From DASQZK01 sp963809925 (lineage in GTDB: Bacteria; Bacteroidota; Bacteroidia; Bacteroidales; GCA-2748055), in assembly GCA_963809925.1 (NCBI GenBank), contig CAWELH010000003.1:124001-188000 (forward strand): a stretch of DNA of 64,000 nt. Direction: 5' to 3'. A program made the position numbers and the translations under genes. Of the stretch, positions 54,070-63,720 are shown in pieces (the stretch's first letter is position 1; each line of letters opens with the position of its first letter). The notes under the pieces were generated by a model. It ran no database searches and was not told the DNA's origin. It was given only the letters and a program-made list of their open reading frames with translations.

Positions 54070-54957
54070 ATGAATGTATACCTCCGCCTATTCATTTTTT
54101 CACTGCTGGTGATTACACCTTTCATCGCGTGGTCACAGGAAAAAGAGTTAAAAATTAACACTGCCCGGGATCATCAGCGACACGCCCGGGAGGCTGAATT
54201 GATAACGCATCCGACGGCTTCCGGACAAATCATCTGGCCCGATGGAAAAAAAGCTGCGATCATACTGACCTATGATGACGGCCTTGATTCACATTTGCAG
54301 ATTGCTATTCCGCAGCTCGATTCCTTCGAATTTAAAGGAAGCTTTTACCTATACAGCCACTTGCCTGAAGACCGGTTTGCAGCATGGAAAGAAGTCAGCG
54401 ATCATGGACATGAATTGGGGAATCATTCACTCTTTCATCCTTGCGAAGGAAACACCGCTGCCTCGAGAGCCTCACGCTCCAGTTCACTGAATTATGATGT
54501 CCCGTCCATCATCCGCGAGATATCAGTAATGAATAAATTGCTCTTTGCGATTACCGGTAAACAGCCTGAAAGCTATGCTTACCCTTGCTCCGAAACGATG
54601 GTAGGGGGTAAGGACTATGCTGATTCCCTCAGGACTTCAGGATTGGTAAAAAATGCCAGAACTGTCGGTAACCGCCCCGTCATTACTGATTTTGAAAACC
54701 TGGATTTTTTCAAAATCCCTTCTTTTGCACCCCCGCCGGCTTGTAGTTCTGAAATTCTGATTGGTTATGCGGAAGACGTTCTGGACCAAGAGGGGTTAGG
54801 CGTTTACATTTTCCACGGTGTTGGCGGGGACTATCTGAGTGCAGGCGCTTCAGAACATATGGAATTGCTAAGGTATCTGGATGCCCACAGAGACGAAATC
54901 TGGGTGGCTACCTTCACGGAGGTCGCGGGATACATTCAAAATTTTTTAAACCGGTAA
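54070..54957 (+). CDS. Exported polysaccharide deacetylase (NodB-type, CE4-like)
   Basis: A 295-residue exported protein (signal peptide MNVYLRLFIFSLLVITPFIA, cleavage near WSQ). The NodB fold shows TYDDGLDSH (Asp69-Asp70, with metal-binding Asp) and HELGNHSLFHPC (His119 and His123, the zinc ligands), then YAYPCSE for the substrate pocket. It removes acetyl groups from glycans. The ORF opens upstream but the ATG at 54070, 5 nt after the GH106-like stop, precedes the signal peptide. It suggests an acetylated substrate for the locus. Confidence 0.88.
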   Translation: MNVYLRLFIFSLLVITPFIAWSQEKELKINTARDHQRHAREAELITHPTASGQIIWPDGKKAAIILTYDDGLDSHLQIAIPQLDSFEFKGSFYLYSHLPEDRFAAWKEVSDHGHELGNHSLFHPCEGNTAASRASRSSSLNYDVPSIIREISVMNKLLFAITGKQPESYAYPCSETMVGGKDYADSLRTSGLVKNARTVGNRPVITDFENLDFFKIPSFAPPPACSSEILIGYAEDVLDQEGLGVYIFHGVGGDYLSAGASEHMELLRYLDAHRDEIWVATFTEVAGYIQNFLNR

Positions 54958-54980
54958 AAACCTGAAAATCAAAGAAACCT

Positions 54981-56261
54981 ATGTTTAAACTACTGAAAAA
55001 GGAAGTTGATCACTACAAATCATTTCCTTCCAACATGCGGATCCTGCTGATGACCAACCTGATCTATGCGCTGGTTCTGCCAATTATTGAGCTGTTTGTC
55101 GGTGCATACATCTTACGTCAGTCGGATAACACCTCCTATGTTGTCGTATACCAGCTGATGGCCTACTTCGGTATTCCGGTTTCGTTTCTGGTGAACGGAT
55201 TTCTCCTCAGAAGGATAAAAATTGCCCATTTGTACTCACTGGGTATGCTATTGAGCGGCGTTGCTATGAGTATTATGATGCTGTTGCCTTCGGTCGATAT
55301 TATCGGTATTTCAATCTCCGGTCTTGTCATGGGTTTCTCGTACGGATTTTTCTGGTCGAACCGTGATTTTCTGTCACTTTCCACTACGAATGACAGCAAC
55401 AGGAATTACTATTTCAGCATGGAGACATTCTTCTATACCATCACCTTCATCATCATGCCTGCCATCGCTGGTTATTTTATCATCGCCGGGGAGAAATTCG
55501 GCTGGTACCCGGCGAAAGCTGCATATATCACACTGACGGTAATTGTTTTCGGCTTAACGGTTTTTTCTTCCATCATGGTCCACCGTGGTAACTTTGTAAA
55601 CCCCAAAAACGAACGCTTCATTTTTTTCAAATTTGAGAAAGACTGGTATTTGATGCTCACACTCGGTGCTTTTAAGGGGATTGCCCAGGCTGCAATTTTT
55701 TTCTTCCCGATCCTGCTCATTCTGAGCTTTGTGGGGAAAGAGGGGTCGCTGGGCGGACTGGTGGCTGCAGGTTCGCTGATTACTGCGATTGTATTATACC
55801 TGATTGGACGCTTCTCCAAACCGGAACATCGTATTTATGTATTTTCTTTCGGACTGCTGGTGTTCCTGGCAGGCGGAATGGTTAATACTATTTTCTTCAG
55901 TGCAATCGGGGTTGTGATTTACCAGCTCTGCAATTCCCTTTCACGCCCGCTCCTTGATGCTGCCTACTTCCCCATTCAGCTGGGAGTGATCGATCATATT
56001 GCCGAGATTGAAAAGCGCAATAAGTTCGCGTATATTTTTAATCATGAAGCCGGTTTGTTTGTAGGCCGTTTTGTTGGCTGTCTCCTCTTTCTCATTGCCG
56101 CAAGATACGCGTCACCTGAATTCGCATTACGCTACGTTCTGATCGTTATCGCATTGATACAGGCACTTTCAATTCCCGTTGCAAGAAAGCTTATCCGTAA
56201 GGTAGCAGGCTATAAAAAAGTTCAAAGTCCAATCCTTGTCGAGGAGGATCTGATTGCATAA
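54981..56261 (+). CDS. Major facilitator superfamily transporter, putative oligosaccharide importer
   Basis: A 426-residue inner-membrane protein with about 12 transmembrane segments (for example ILLMTNLIYALVLPIIELFV, GISISGLVMGFSYGFFWSNR, AAIFFFPILLILSFVG, VYIFSFGLLVFLAGGMVNTI in part). It is an MFS member of a type often next to glycan enzymes in Bacteroidota. It sits between periplasmic enzymes and the cytoplasmic GH94-type phosphorylase, which suggests import of the disaccharide that enzyme cleaves. The direction of transport is inferred from context only. Confidence 0.87.
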   Translation: MFKLLKKEVDHYKSFPSNMRILLMTNLIYALVLPIIELFVGAYILRQSDNTSYVVVYQLMAYFGIPVSFLVNGFLLRRIKIAHLYSLGMLLSGVAMSIMMLLPSVDIIGISISGLVMGFSYGFFWSNRDFLSLSTTNDSNRNYYFSMETFFYTITFIIMPAIAGYFIIAGEKFGWYPAKAAYITLTVIVFGLTVFSSIMVHRGNFVNPKNERFIFFKFEKDWYLMLTLGAFKGIAQAAIFFFPILLILSFVGKEGSLGGLVAAGSLITAIVLYLIGRFSKPEHRIYVFSFGLLVFLAGGMVNTIFFSAIGVVIYQLCNSLSRPLLDAAYFPIQLGVIDHIAEIEKRNKFAYIFNHEAGLFVGRFVGCLLFLIAARYASPEFALRYVLIVIALIQALSIPVARKLIRKVAGYKKVQSPILVEEDLIA

Positions 56262-56397
56262 ACCGTGAACCATTGTTGCGGTATTCGCCGGCAGGCATAG
56301 CCTGCTGACCAAAAGAAATCTGATGCTGTTGACTCTATGATATTTATTGAATATTGCGATTCACAGCCTTTTGTTGAACACATGAAAATCACAATAT

Positions 56398-58737
56398 ATG
56401 GACAAGCTGAATAGTAAATATGGAAATTTTAATGACGAGGGGACGGAGTTTACGATAACCAACCCGAAAACGCCCAGGGCCTTTGACAACTTCCTCTGGA
56501 ACGACGTACTATTTTCATCGGTACACCAGACCGGCGTTGGTTTCCTGGATTACCAGGTTGATGAAAAGGAAGCGGTGCAATTGTTTACAGGTATCGGCAG
56601 GATCTGTGACTTCGACGTCTTTGGTCGTGATCATCTGATGAGCCGCCTGATTTTTGTCCGAGATAATAAGACTGGCATCTTTTGGAACGTGAACTGGGAA
56701 CCGGTAAAACGTGCGTATGAATTTTATGAATGTACACACGGACTCGGATACTCTGTCATTACCTCGGAAACTGAAAAAATCCGGTCTACATTCCGCATTT
56801 TTGTGCCGAAAGGAAAGGATGCTGTTGAGCTGTGGACGATGAATTTCAGCAACAGATCGCCCGAAGACCGCGACCTGACAATTTTTGTATACAACCAGTT
56901 TCAGTTTTCCTATAAGTGGGGTTTCAACAGTTATGGCGATATGTTTTTCCGCACCAGCTATTATAGTCCGGAGAACAATGCCATCATCGCGAATAAACAC
57001 CCACATATCAGCCCTCACAATCACCAGACTGCTTTTATGTCTTCCGACAAAACCATCACGGGCTTCGATGGCAGTCGCGATGCTTTTGTTGGTGTTTACA
57101 ACAGCATGAATGAACCGCAGGCTGTTGTAGAGGGGAAATGCCACGGTTCGATCGGATCGAGTGATGCTACCATCGGAGTGGCACAGTTTGACCTCTTTCT
57201 GAAACCTGGTGAAACGGAAACCATCAATATGGTGCTGGGAATTTGTGACGGGGTAGATGAAATAGCGCCGATGAAGAGAAAATTCCTGTCAAACATGGAA
57301 ACGGAGTTTGAAAAACTCGCGGATTATCATCAAGGATTTATATCCAACAACCGGTACACGACTCCCGACGAGCACCTGAACAGGATGCTGAACATCTGGA
57401 TGAAGCATCAGACATCTTACGGTGCAAAATGGTGCAGGTGGGGATGGATGGGTTATCGCGACATTGTTCAGCATGGCTACGGCGTTTCGTCTTTCAACCC
57501 CGGGCGGACAAAAGAAATTCTTAAAGAAGCCTTTCACCATCAGTACGGCAGCGGCATGGCGCTGCGCGGATGGAATCCGGTGGATACGAAACCTTATTCC
57601 GACAGTGCGCTTTGGCTTGTATTTACGCTGATCTCGTACCTCAGGGAAACCGCTGATTTTGAATTTCTTGCTGAAGAAATGCCCTTTTATGATGAGGGCT
57701 CGGCAACCGTACTTGGACATATTGAAAGGGCCCTCGACTTTCTCGAGAACAACAAGGGCGTTCATAAGTTGATCCTGATAAAGTTTGGCGACTGGAACGA
57801 TTCGCTTACGGCCATCGGGAAAGAAGGGCGGGGTGAGAGTGTATGGCTGAGCATGGCCTATGCGGAAGCCCTTCTTCAAATGACAGATTTATTCGACTTC
57901 CTGAAGGATGGTCGTTCAAAGTCATACCGCAGCAGGTATGAAGACATTAAAAAAGCCGTCAATGACTCGGCATGGGATGGAGAATGGTACATCCGCTGCT
58001 TCGATGACAATGGCCGTGCTATTGGCTCGGGTTCAAGCAAGGAGGGAAAAATATTTCTGAATACCCAGAGCTGGGCCATGATTGCCGGTATCGCAGATGA
58101 AAACAGGACGAATCAGCTGATCGCTTCGTCCGACAAAATGCTGAAAACCGGCATCGGCTATTTATTGCTGGCTCCGACCTTCACCGCACCGGATCCATAT
58201 ATTGGCCGGATCAGTTGCATGGAACCCGGGATTTGTGAAAACGGGACGGTATATTCTCATGTAAATGTATGGATGATCCTTGGGCTGCTCCGTGCCGGGC
58301 GCACAGAAGAAGCATACGATGCTTTTAAACGTATAACACCCGGTTATTTCTCAGGATCAGAGAATGACCCGAAAAGGAATATGCCTCCTTACATATACGC
58401 TAACGGCTGTTTTGGCCCAGACCATAAAAACAATAAGCTGCAAATGGAATTTACCTGGATCACCGGTTCGGTATCCTGGTTTTACAATGTGCTGACGAAG
58501 GAGATGATTGGCATAAAACCTGATTTTGACGGTCTGGTCATGGATCCCAAATTGCCGGCTGAGTGGAATGAAGTGAGTGCAGAGCGGGTTTTCAGGGGTA
58601 AACGGTTTCATATCGAAATTCACCGCTCGGAGGTAGATGAGATAATTGTTGAATTAAACGGAAAGATTATCAATGGTAATAAAATTAGTATCAGCAACTG
58701 CCTGCCGATAAACAATATAACAGTTTTAATTCCCTGA
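56398..58737 (+). CDS. GH94-type disaccharide phosphorylase, cytoplasmic
   Basis: A 779-residue protein without signal peptide. It has the layout of GH94 phosphorylases: N-terminal beta-sandwich (AFDNFLWNDVLFSSVHQTGV), a linker, and an (alpha/alpha)6 barrel with RWGWMGYRDIVQHGYGV (a QDxxQ-like region), GDWNDS (464-469, catalytic acid region) and GISCMEPGICENGTVYSHVN (written in part: ISCMEPGICENG, HVNVW). GH94 enzymes cleave beta-linked disaccharides with phosphate to a sugar 1-phosphate. The exact disaccharide is unknown; the sequence is diverged from cellobiose phosphorylase. It follows the MFS gene by 136 nt, which suggests its own promoter or leader. Confidence 0.85.
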   Translation: MDKLNSKYGNFNDEGTEFTITNPKTPRAFDNFLWNDVLFSSVHQTGVGFLDYQVDEKEAVQLFTGIGRICDFDVFGRDHLMSRLIFVRDNKTGIFWNVNWEPVKRAYEFYECTHGLGYSVITSETEKIRSTFRIFVPKGKDAVELWTMNFSNRSPEDRDLTIFVYNQFQFSYKWGFNSYGDMFFRTSYYSPENNAIIANKHPHISPHNHQTAFMSSDKTITGFDGSRDAFVGVYNSMNEPQAVVEGKCHGSIGSSDATIGVAQFDLFLKPGETETINMVLGICDGVDEIAPMKRKFLSNMETEFEKLADYHQGFISNNRYTTPDEHLNRMLNIWMKHQTSYGAKWCRWGWMGYRDIVQHGYGVSSFNPGRTKEILKEAFHHQYGSGMALRGWNPVDTKPYSDSALWLVFTLISYLRETADFEFLAEEMPFYDEGSATVLGHIERALDFLENNKGVHKLILIKFGDWNDSLTAIGKEGRGESVWLSMAYAEALLQMTDLFDFLKDGRSKSYRSRYEDIKKAVNDSAWDGEWYIRCFDDNGRAIGSGSSKEGKIFLNTQSWAMIAGIADENRTNQLIASSDKMLKTGIGYLLLAPTFTAPDPYIGRISCMEPGICENGTVYSHVNVWMILGLLRAGRTEEAYDAFKRITPGYFSGSENDPKRNMPPYIYANGCFGPDHKNNKLQMEFTWITGSVSWFYNVLTKEMIGIKPDFDGLVMDPKLPAEWNEVSAERVFRGKRFHIEIHRSEVDEIIVELNGKIINGNKISISNCLPINNITVLIP

Positions 58738-58800
58738 GACGATCACATAAAAAGAAATAAAGGATTGCAAGAAAGGTCATAAATCGCATAACCCAAACCT

Positions 58801-60918
58801 ATGAAACAGATCCATTTTCCCCCGCTCAGACACTTACTTTCGATTTTAATTCATAATGTCCCGAGGTATCTCATCCTGATATGTTGGGTACTGATCTTCA
58901 ATGGTCAGGAAAGTTCTGGTCAAAACCAAGTCGATGACAGCGATTTAAAAGCAGATGCCTCAGGCAGGTTTATCACCTTTACTTCGCCGTATATGGCCAT
59001 CAGTTGTGCAAAGGATTTTCCAATGATTTCCTACCTGAGTATTGAATCCGGAGGTCGCAGCCGCAGACTCCTTGACCGCTCACTTCTCCGGCCCGGTCTC
59101 GGAGGAACGGTGGTTTATGGAGGTGAGAATTCCTTTGGGAGAAAAAGCCCTGCTGCACTAAACGGTTTTAAGATAGACTATCCTTCCATCCCGTTTAAAG
59201 ACGGAAATACACTGGACTGTGAAATTGAAGCAACCAGCGGGAAGAGTTTTTCTGTCCGGATAAGCAGTGATAATGAAGAAATTCAGGGCGAGTTTTTCAG
59301 GATGGCAACCGCAGCCGATATTTCCCCGGTGACGATCTGGGCTGACCGCAGCAGTCAGAAACCTTCAGATCAGTATGATAGTGAACAATCATTTTATTCA
59401 CCTCAAATAAGAAAGTTTTCCTGGAAACTGCCTCTGATCCTGCATTTCCCCGACTATGGGCTGGTGAAGGTGGAGGCTGCCGACACCAATGTATACATGC
59501 AGGAACATTTTGTTCCCGACCCAACGAATACCGGCCTGGCTCTCGGACCTTTTAACCAGAGCCCCCATAGTGGATACCGGGCAATAACCCTGGGATCCGT
59601 GGTACTCTCCTTTCATACTGAAAAGGCTCTTGCCGATGCCGGTATATCATTTACGGTCATGGATGAAAATTACCCGGCCATCGCCGGCTGCGATTTTAGC
59701 GGAAGTGAGTTTGACGGCTTGAAGCGGTGCTGGCAAAATGCATTTCCGGTGAATCCCGCAGAGCAATGTATGGGAGACAACCTCCTTCTTAGTGGTGTCG
59801 CTCACCTCTCCATGATATTCAAAGCAGACATGAATGTTTTTACTCCCGTACTCCCGGGAAAAGAGTCGGTTTCTAACGCATTGGGAAGAGCACTGGAAAG
59901 AACGTTTACAGAACGGGTGAACAAAGAGACCGGAAGGATAGACGATTATGGCTGGGAGACGACCGAAGTCAGTCTCATTACCCTCTACGATTATCTTATA
60001 ACCACCAACGATTGGTCACTGGTATACCGCAATCTGGAGACTATCCGCAATGCTGTCAAATCTGTCATGGCAACGGATACTGATGGTGACGGAATTATGG
60101 AATCACCGTTTGACGGGAACCGGTTTACTTCTCATCGTGCCAGCCTGAACTGGTGGGACGATTTTGCCTTCGGTCATAAGGACGCTTACGTAAACGTGCT
60201 GGCATACCGTGCTCTGATGAGTATGAAGGAGGTGTTCACGATTCTGAAACTGGATGATGACCTGGAAGCCATCACTACATTTACAGATCAATTCCGAAAG
60301 GTATTTCACAAGACCTTTTATAATCCAAAGACCGGGGTCTACGGAGGATGGATCAGCCAGGACGGCAATATGCACGACTACATGTTTACCTTCATCAACG
60401 GTATGGCCATAAATTATGGTCTCGTAGAACCACGCATGGCCAAAAAGATTATGAAACGCCTTCTCACCCAACTTGAAAAGGACGGCTATGATTTTGTATA
60501 CGGTGTTCCGGGACCGGCGCTTCCGGTTGCCAATGAAGATAAAGCCAAATGGGAGGAAATGTCCCGATGGGGGCGCTATGAAAATGGCGGACTTTGCGGG
60601 CAGACAGCCTATCATTTTATTCAGGCCCTTTATAATGCGGGAATGCGCGAAAAAGCCGATGAAATATTGTTTAAAATGATGGCCACATTTGAAAGGGAAT
60701 ACACACATTCAGGCCTGTTCCCGGGCTATCTCCGGAGTGTTGACTGGCGCACGAAAGGAGGCGAGCCCAGCGGGTATAACTACCTGGCGGACAACTACTA
60801 TTTCTTACTGGCCGCCGTCACAGGTCATTACGGGATTAAGTTTCCGGAGCTTACGCCGCCTGGAAAGGCGCTCTCTGAAACCGGACGTGAAGACTCGTCA
60901 GATTTACATCAGGATTAG
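58801..60918 (+). CDS. Exported six-hairpin glycosidase-like protein
   Basis: A 705-residue exported protein (hydrophobic segment about 19-41, YLILICWVLIFNGQESSG). An N-terminal beta domain (about 50-300) is followed by an (alpha/alpha)6 barrel: DDYGWETTEVSLITLYDYLI, DTDGDGIMESPFDGNRFTSH, NWWDDFAFGHKDAYVNVLAY, RYENGGLCGQTAYHFIQALY. WDDF and similar acidic clusters are candidates for catalysis. The architecture resembles GH78/GH95/GH127-type enzymes, but I cannot assign a family. It lies 63 nt after the phosphorylase gene. Confidence 0.72.
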   Translation: MKQIHFPPLRHLLSILIHNVPRYLILICWVLIFNGQESSGQNQVDDSDLKADASGRFITFTSPYMAISCAKDFPMISYLSIESGGRSRRLLDRSLLRPGLGGTVVYGGENSFGRKSPAALNGFKIDYPSIPFKDGNTLDCEIEATSGKSFSVRISSDNEEIQGEFFRMATAADISPVTIWADRSSQKPSDQYDSEQSFYSPQIRKFSWKLPLILHFPDYGLVKVEAADTNVYMQEHFVPDPTNTGLALGPFNQSPHSGYRAITLGSVVLSFHTEKALADAGISFTVMDENYPAIAGCDFSGSEFDGLKRCWQNAFPVNPAEQCMGDNLLLSGVAHLSMIFKADMNVFTPVLPGKESVSNALGRALERTFTERVNKETGRIDDYGWETTEVSLITLYDYLITTNDWSLVYRNLETIRNAVKSVMATDTDGDGIMESPFDGNRFTSHRASLNWWDDFAFGHKDAYVNVLAYRALMSMKEVFTILKLDDDLEAITTFTDQFRKVFHKTFYNPKTGVYGGWISQDGNMHDYMFTFINGMAINYGLVEPRMAKKIMKRLLTQLEKDGYDFVYGVPGPALPVANEDKAKWEEMSRWGRYENGGLCGQTAYHFIQALYNAGMREKADEILFKMMATFEREYTHSGLFPGYLRSVDWRTKGGEPSGYNYLADNYYFLLAAVTGHYGIKFPELTPPGKALSETGREDSSDLHQD

Positions 60919-60943
60919 CAAAAACACTGGTAATAGTACATAC

Positions 60944-61717
60944 ATGAAAACCAATAACATTCTTTCGCTATGCAAATGGCTTTTTACGCTTATGGTAGTT
61001 CTGTCTGTTAGCGGCTGTAAGAAGGATAATGATACAAAGGAGGAAAAAGGAATACCCTCTCCGGTATTCAATTCTGAGCTGACCTATGGTTCCATGACCG
61101 ACCAACAGGGGAACATGTACAAAACCATTGACATCGGCCTGTATACATGGATGGCGGAAAATTTGCGCACAACAATATATGCAGATGGCACAGCCATTCC
61201 CCATATCGAAAATTTCAGGGAATGGGGAAACATTATTATACCCGGATATGAGACCCCGGCATATTGCTGGTTCGAGAGTGACTCTGGCAAATATAGTACG
61301 GTATATGGGGCAATTTACAACGGCTATGTGCTCGGAACCGGTAAACTCTGTCCCGTTGGCTGGCATGTTCCCACCTATAAAGAGTGGACCAATCTTATCG
61401 AGTGTTGCGGCGGCAATCGATATGCAGGGAGGAGACTGAAAGAAACAGGTACATCACACTGGGTTTACAACAATTCGGAGTCAAGCAATTCCAGCGGATT
61501 TACTGCTCTCCCCGGTGGCATCAGGAATGATTTAGCGTTCCTGAACATGGGAGATCTTGGTTTTTGGTGGGGAACACCTGAAAACGATACCCTTGACAAC
61601 AGATGGATACTTAACATTGAAGCCCGGTTCAATATCGTTCAACTTTATCCTGCTTTGAACTGTAATGGGTTGTCGGTTCGATTGGTTAAAGATGCTGAAA
61701 CTTCAATACCTGAATAA
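60944..61717 (+). CDS. FISUMP-domain lipoprotein
   Basis: A 257-residue lipoprotein (start 60944, MKTNNILSLCKWLFTLMVVL, lipobox VSGC). The rest is a Fibrobacter succinogenes major paralogous (FISUMP) domain: GNMYKTIDIGLYTWMAENLR, ICPVGWHVPTYKEWTNLIE in near-identical form, GFTALPGGIRND, and LSVRLVKD at the end. The domain is common on Bacteroidota and Fibrobacter surfaces, with no known enzymatic function. Its place within a glycan locus suggests surface binding. It lies 25 nt after the six-hairpin gene. Confidence 0.9.
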   Translation: MKTNNILSLCKWLFTLMVVLSVSGCKKDNDTKEEKGIPSPVFNSELTYGSMTDQQGNMYKTIDIGLYTWMAENLRTTIYADGTAIPHIENFREWGNIIIPGYETPAYCWFESDSGKYSTVYGAIYNGYVLGTGKLCPVGWHVPTYKEWTNLIECCGGNRYAGRRLKETGTSHWVYNNSESSNSSGFTALPGGIRNDLAFLNMGDLGFWWGTPENDTLDNRWILNIEARFNIVQLYPALNCNGLSVRLVKDAETSIPE

Positions 61718-61739
61718 ATACAAACCAAAATTTTATGAC

Positions 61740-63707
61740 ATGACAATCCGGAATCTTATTCTATGCATGACGGTCCTGTTTTTGACAACTTCCTGTTCAT
61801 TTCATAAGCCCGGGAAGATAAGGATCTCCGAAAATAATATAATAAACACGACGGGCTATGGCGATGCTATGGCATGGTTTGATGAGCAGGAAAGGGATTC
61901 TGTGCCTCAAACGTATTGGATAACTTCAGGCATTACAAGTTTTTGGCCGGCCGAACTAATCATTGACTTAGGGCGCAGGTTTAAAATTACCCGCATCAGC
62001 GTATATGACGGGAAAATTGGAAAGCACAACGGCAGCCATTATGAGATCAGTAAAGGAGTACTTACTATTTCTGCAGGTCAACCCTTCGAATGGAAAGATT
62101 CTCTGGAATATGCACTTAGCAATGAGGGGAAGTGGCAAGATTTGGATTGGAATGCAGAGAGTCGTTATCTCCGGCTTAAGAAATCATCGACAGAACAATA
62201 CCTGTGGCAGGGACTCGGTCCGTATAACTGCGACCTGGCCATAAACGAGATTATACTCGAAGGCTATCCGGTTGAGAAGGAAAAGCCGGAACCTAAGGTG
62301 GAACACAACCCTTCTTCAATCACGGTCGATCAGTTTATGGGCATGAATTCATACATTTCAACACCGGACAGGGTGCATGATGCCATTGGAAACGTTCGTG
62401 AATACCATCACTGGGACTGGAACGGTGTCCAGGATGTGAACACCCCGATTTCATGGGATCCGGTAAAAAATGTTGGCGATATTGATGGATATTATAAGAA
62501 GCTTTTTGATCGCGGCATCGTGGTGGCACCCTGTTTTGTAGGTTTCGTGACGCCCGGCAAAGAGATGATCAGGCCCTGCTTTGGAAGCGATCCCTCGGAA
62601 CCAGCTTCATATGCCCTGATGGCGGATTTTTTATTTCAGTTTTCGGCGCGGTACGGACACCGTAAACTCGCTGACAGCCTTTTGAGAACCACGGAGCCTT
62701 CACCCAAAAAGAGCGGACTGGGCTGGCTGTCATACATCGAAAACTGGAACGAAGGAGATCGGTACTGGGGTGCCCCGGAAGAGCACTTTACACCATACCA
62801 GTTCGCCGCTTTTTGCAGTGCATGTTACGACGGTGACCAGGGTAGAATGGGTTCCCGCTTCGGGGTGAAAAATGCCGATCCGGAGATGAAACTTGTGTTG
62901 GGTGGATTGGCTACTGTCGAGCCGGGATTCGTGCAATCGATGAAACTCTGGGCCGACCAATACCGGAACGGCTCATTCCCTGCCGATGTACTGAATTTTC
63001 ATCATTACAACAATACGGAAGGAATGCAGCACTCAACACGGGAGGCTCACGGCGTAAGTCCGGAAGCCGATCATTTTAAGGAACGGATGCAACGGCTGGT
63101 CGAATGGAGGGACAACAACCTGCCCGGAAAAGAGGTATGGATCAGTGAGTTCGGATGGGACACGGGTGAGAATTCATTTATCTCCGCGACGGGTCACACA
63201 GGCTATCCCGATAAAATCGGACTGTTTGAACTGCAGGCAATCTGGATGATCCGCGGATATCTGGCGGGAACTGCGGCAGGAGTCGACCGGATGATGATGT
63301 TCCTGGCAAACGATCTTCCGGGAGAAGGCACCTTCACAAATTCAGGATTTACAAACCGCGATGGTAGCTTTAAACCTTCATGGTACTATACCTGTGCCAT
63401 GAGGTCATGTCTTTCCGGAATGGTATTTCTGGATGAATACCCGTCAGACAATGCTGATGTAAGGATCTACCGTTTTAAAAATCAATCAACGGGCAAAGGA
63501 GCCTACGTCCTCTGGTGTCCGACGAGTGACGGTACAGAAATCAACGAATTCATCCTCAGTTTTCCCGTTGATCCGGGAGCTGTATCTCAAATGACCCTTA
63601 CCGACAAACAAGAAAAAGGAGAATGGAAAGATCTGGAAGTTGCTGGGAATTCCGTCAAAATCAATGTAAGTGAAAAACCTGTTTTCGTGGTAACGGAAGA
63701 CATTTAA
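61740..63707 (+). CDS. Clan GH-A glycosidase lipoprotein with N-terminal discoidin-like domain
   Basis: A 655-residue lipoprotein (start 61740, lipobox TTSC, Cys19). Residues about 25-178 look like a galactose-binding/F5/8-type domain (AELIIDLGRRFKITRISVYD, SRYLRLKKSS). Residues about 195-580 form a TIM barrel of clan GH-A: acid/base Glu338 in ENWNEGD and nucleophile Glu470 in VWISEFGWDTG. The Cys-rich HHYNNTEGM and NSGFTNRDG stretches resemble GH39/GH30 relatives, but the family is not certain. A C-terminal beta domain follows. It lies 22 nt after the FISUMP gene and 13 nt before a second GH-A gene. Confidence 0.83.
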   Translation: MTIRNLILCMTVLFLTTSCSFHKPGKIRISENNIINTTGYGDAMAWFDEQERDSVPQTYWITSGITSFWPAELIIDLGRRFKITRISVYDGKIGKHNGSHYEISKGVLTISAGQPFEWKDSLEYALSNEGKWQDLDWNAESRYLRLKKSSTEQYLWQGLGPYNCDLAINEIILEGYPVEKEKPEPKVEHNPSSITVDQFMGMNSYISTPDRVHDAIGNVREYHHWDWNGVQDVNTPISWDPVKNVGDIDGYYKKLFDRGIVVAPCFVGFVTPGKEMIRPCFGSDPSEPASYALMADFLFQFSARYGHRKLADSLLRTTEPSPKKSGLGWLSYIENWNEGDRYWGAPEEHFTPYQFAAFCSACYDGDQGRMGSRFGVKNADPEMKLVLGGLATVEPGFVQSMKLWADQYRNGSFPADVLNFHHYNNTEGMQHSTREAHGVSPEADHFKERMQRLVEWRDNNLPGKEVWISEFGWDTGENSFISATGHTGYPDKIGLFELQAIWMIRGYLAGTAAGVDRMMMFLANDLPGEGTFTNSGFTNRDGSFKPSWYYTCAMRSCLSGMVFLDEYPSDNADVRIYRFKNQSTGKGAYVLWCPTSDGTEINEFILSFPVDPGAVSQMTLTDKQEKGEWKDLEVAGNSVKINVSEKPVFVVTEDI

Positions 63708-63720
63708 TTATATTTATACT

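Noticed and set aside
56515..57144. Minus-strand frame of 209 codons inside the GH94-type gene
   Set aside because: It is antisense to a strongly supported phosphorylase and has no start context or domain.
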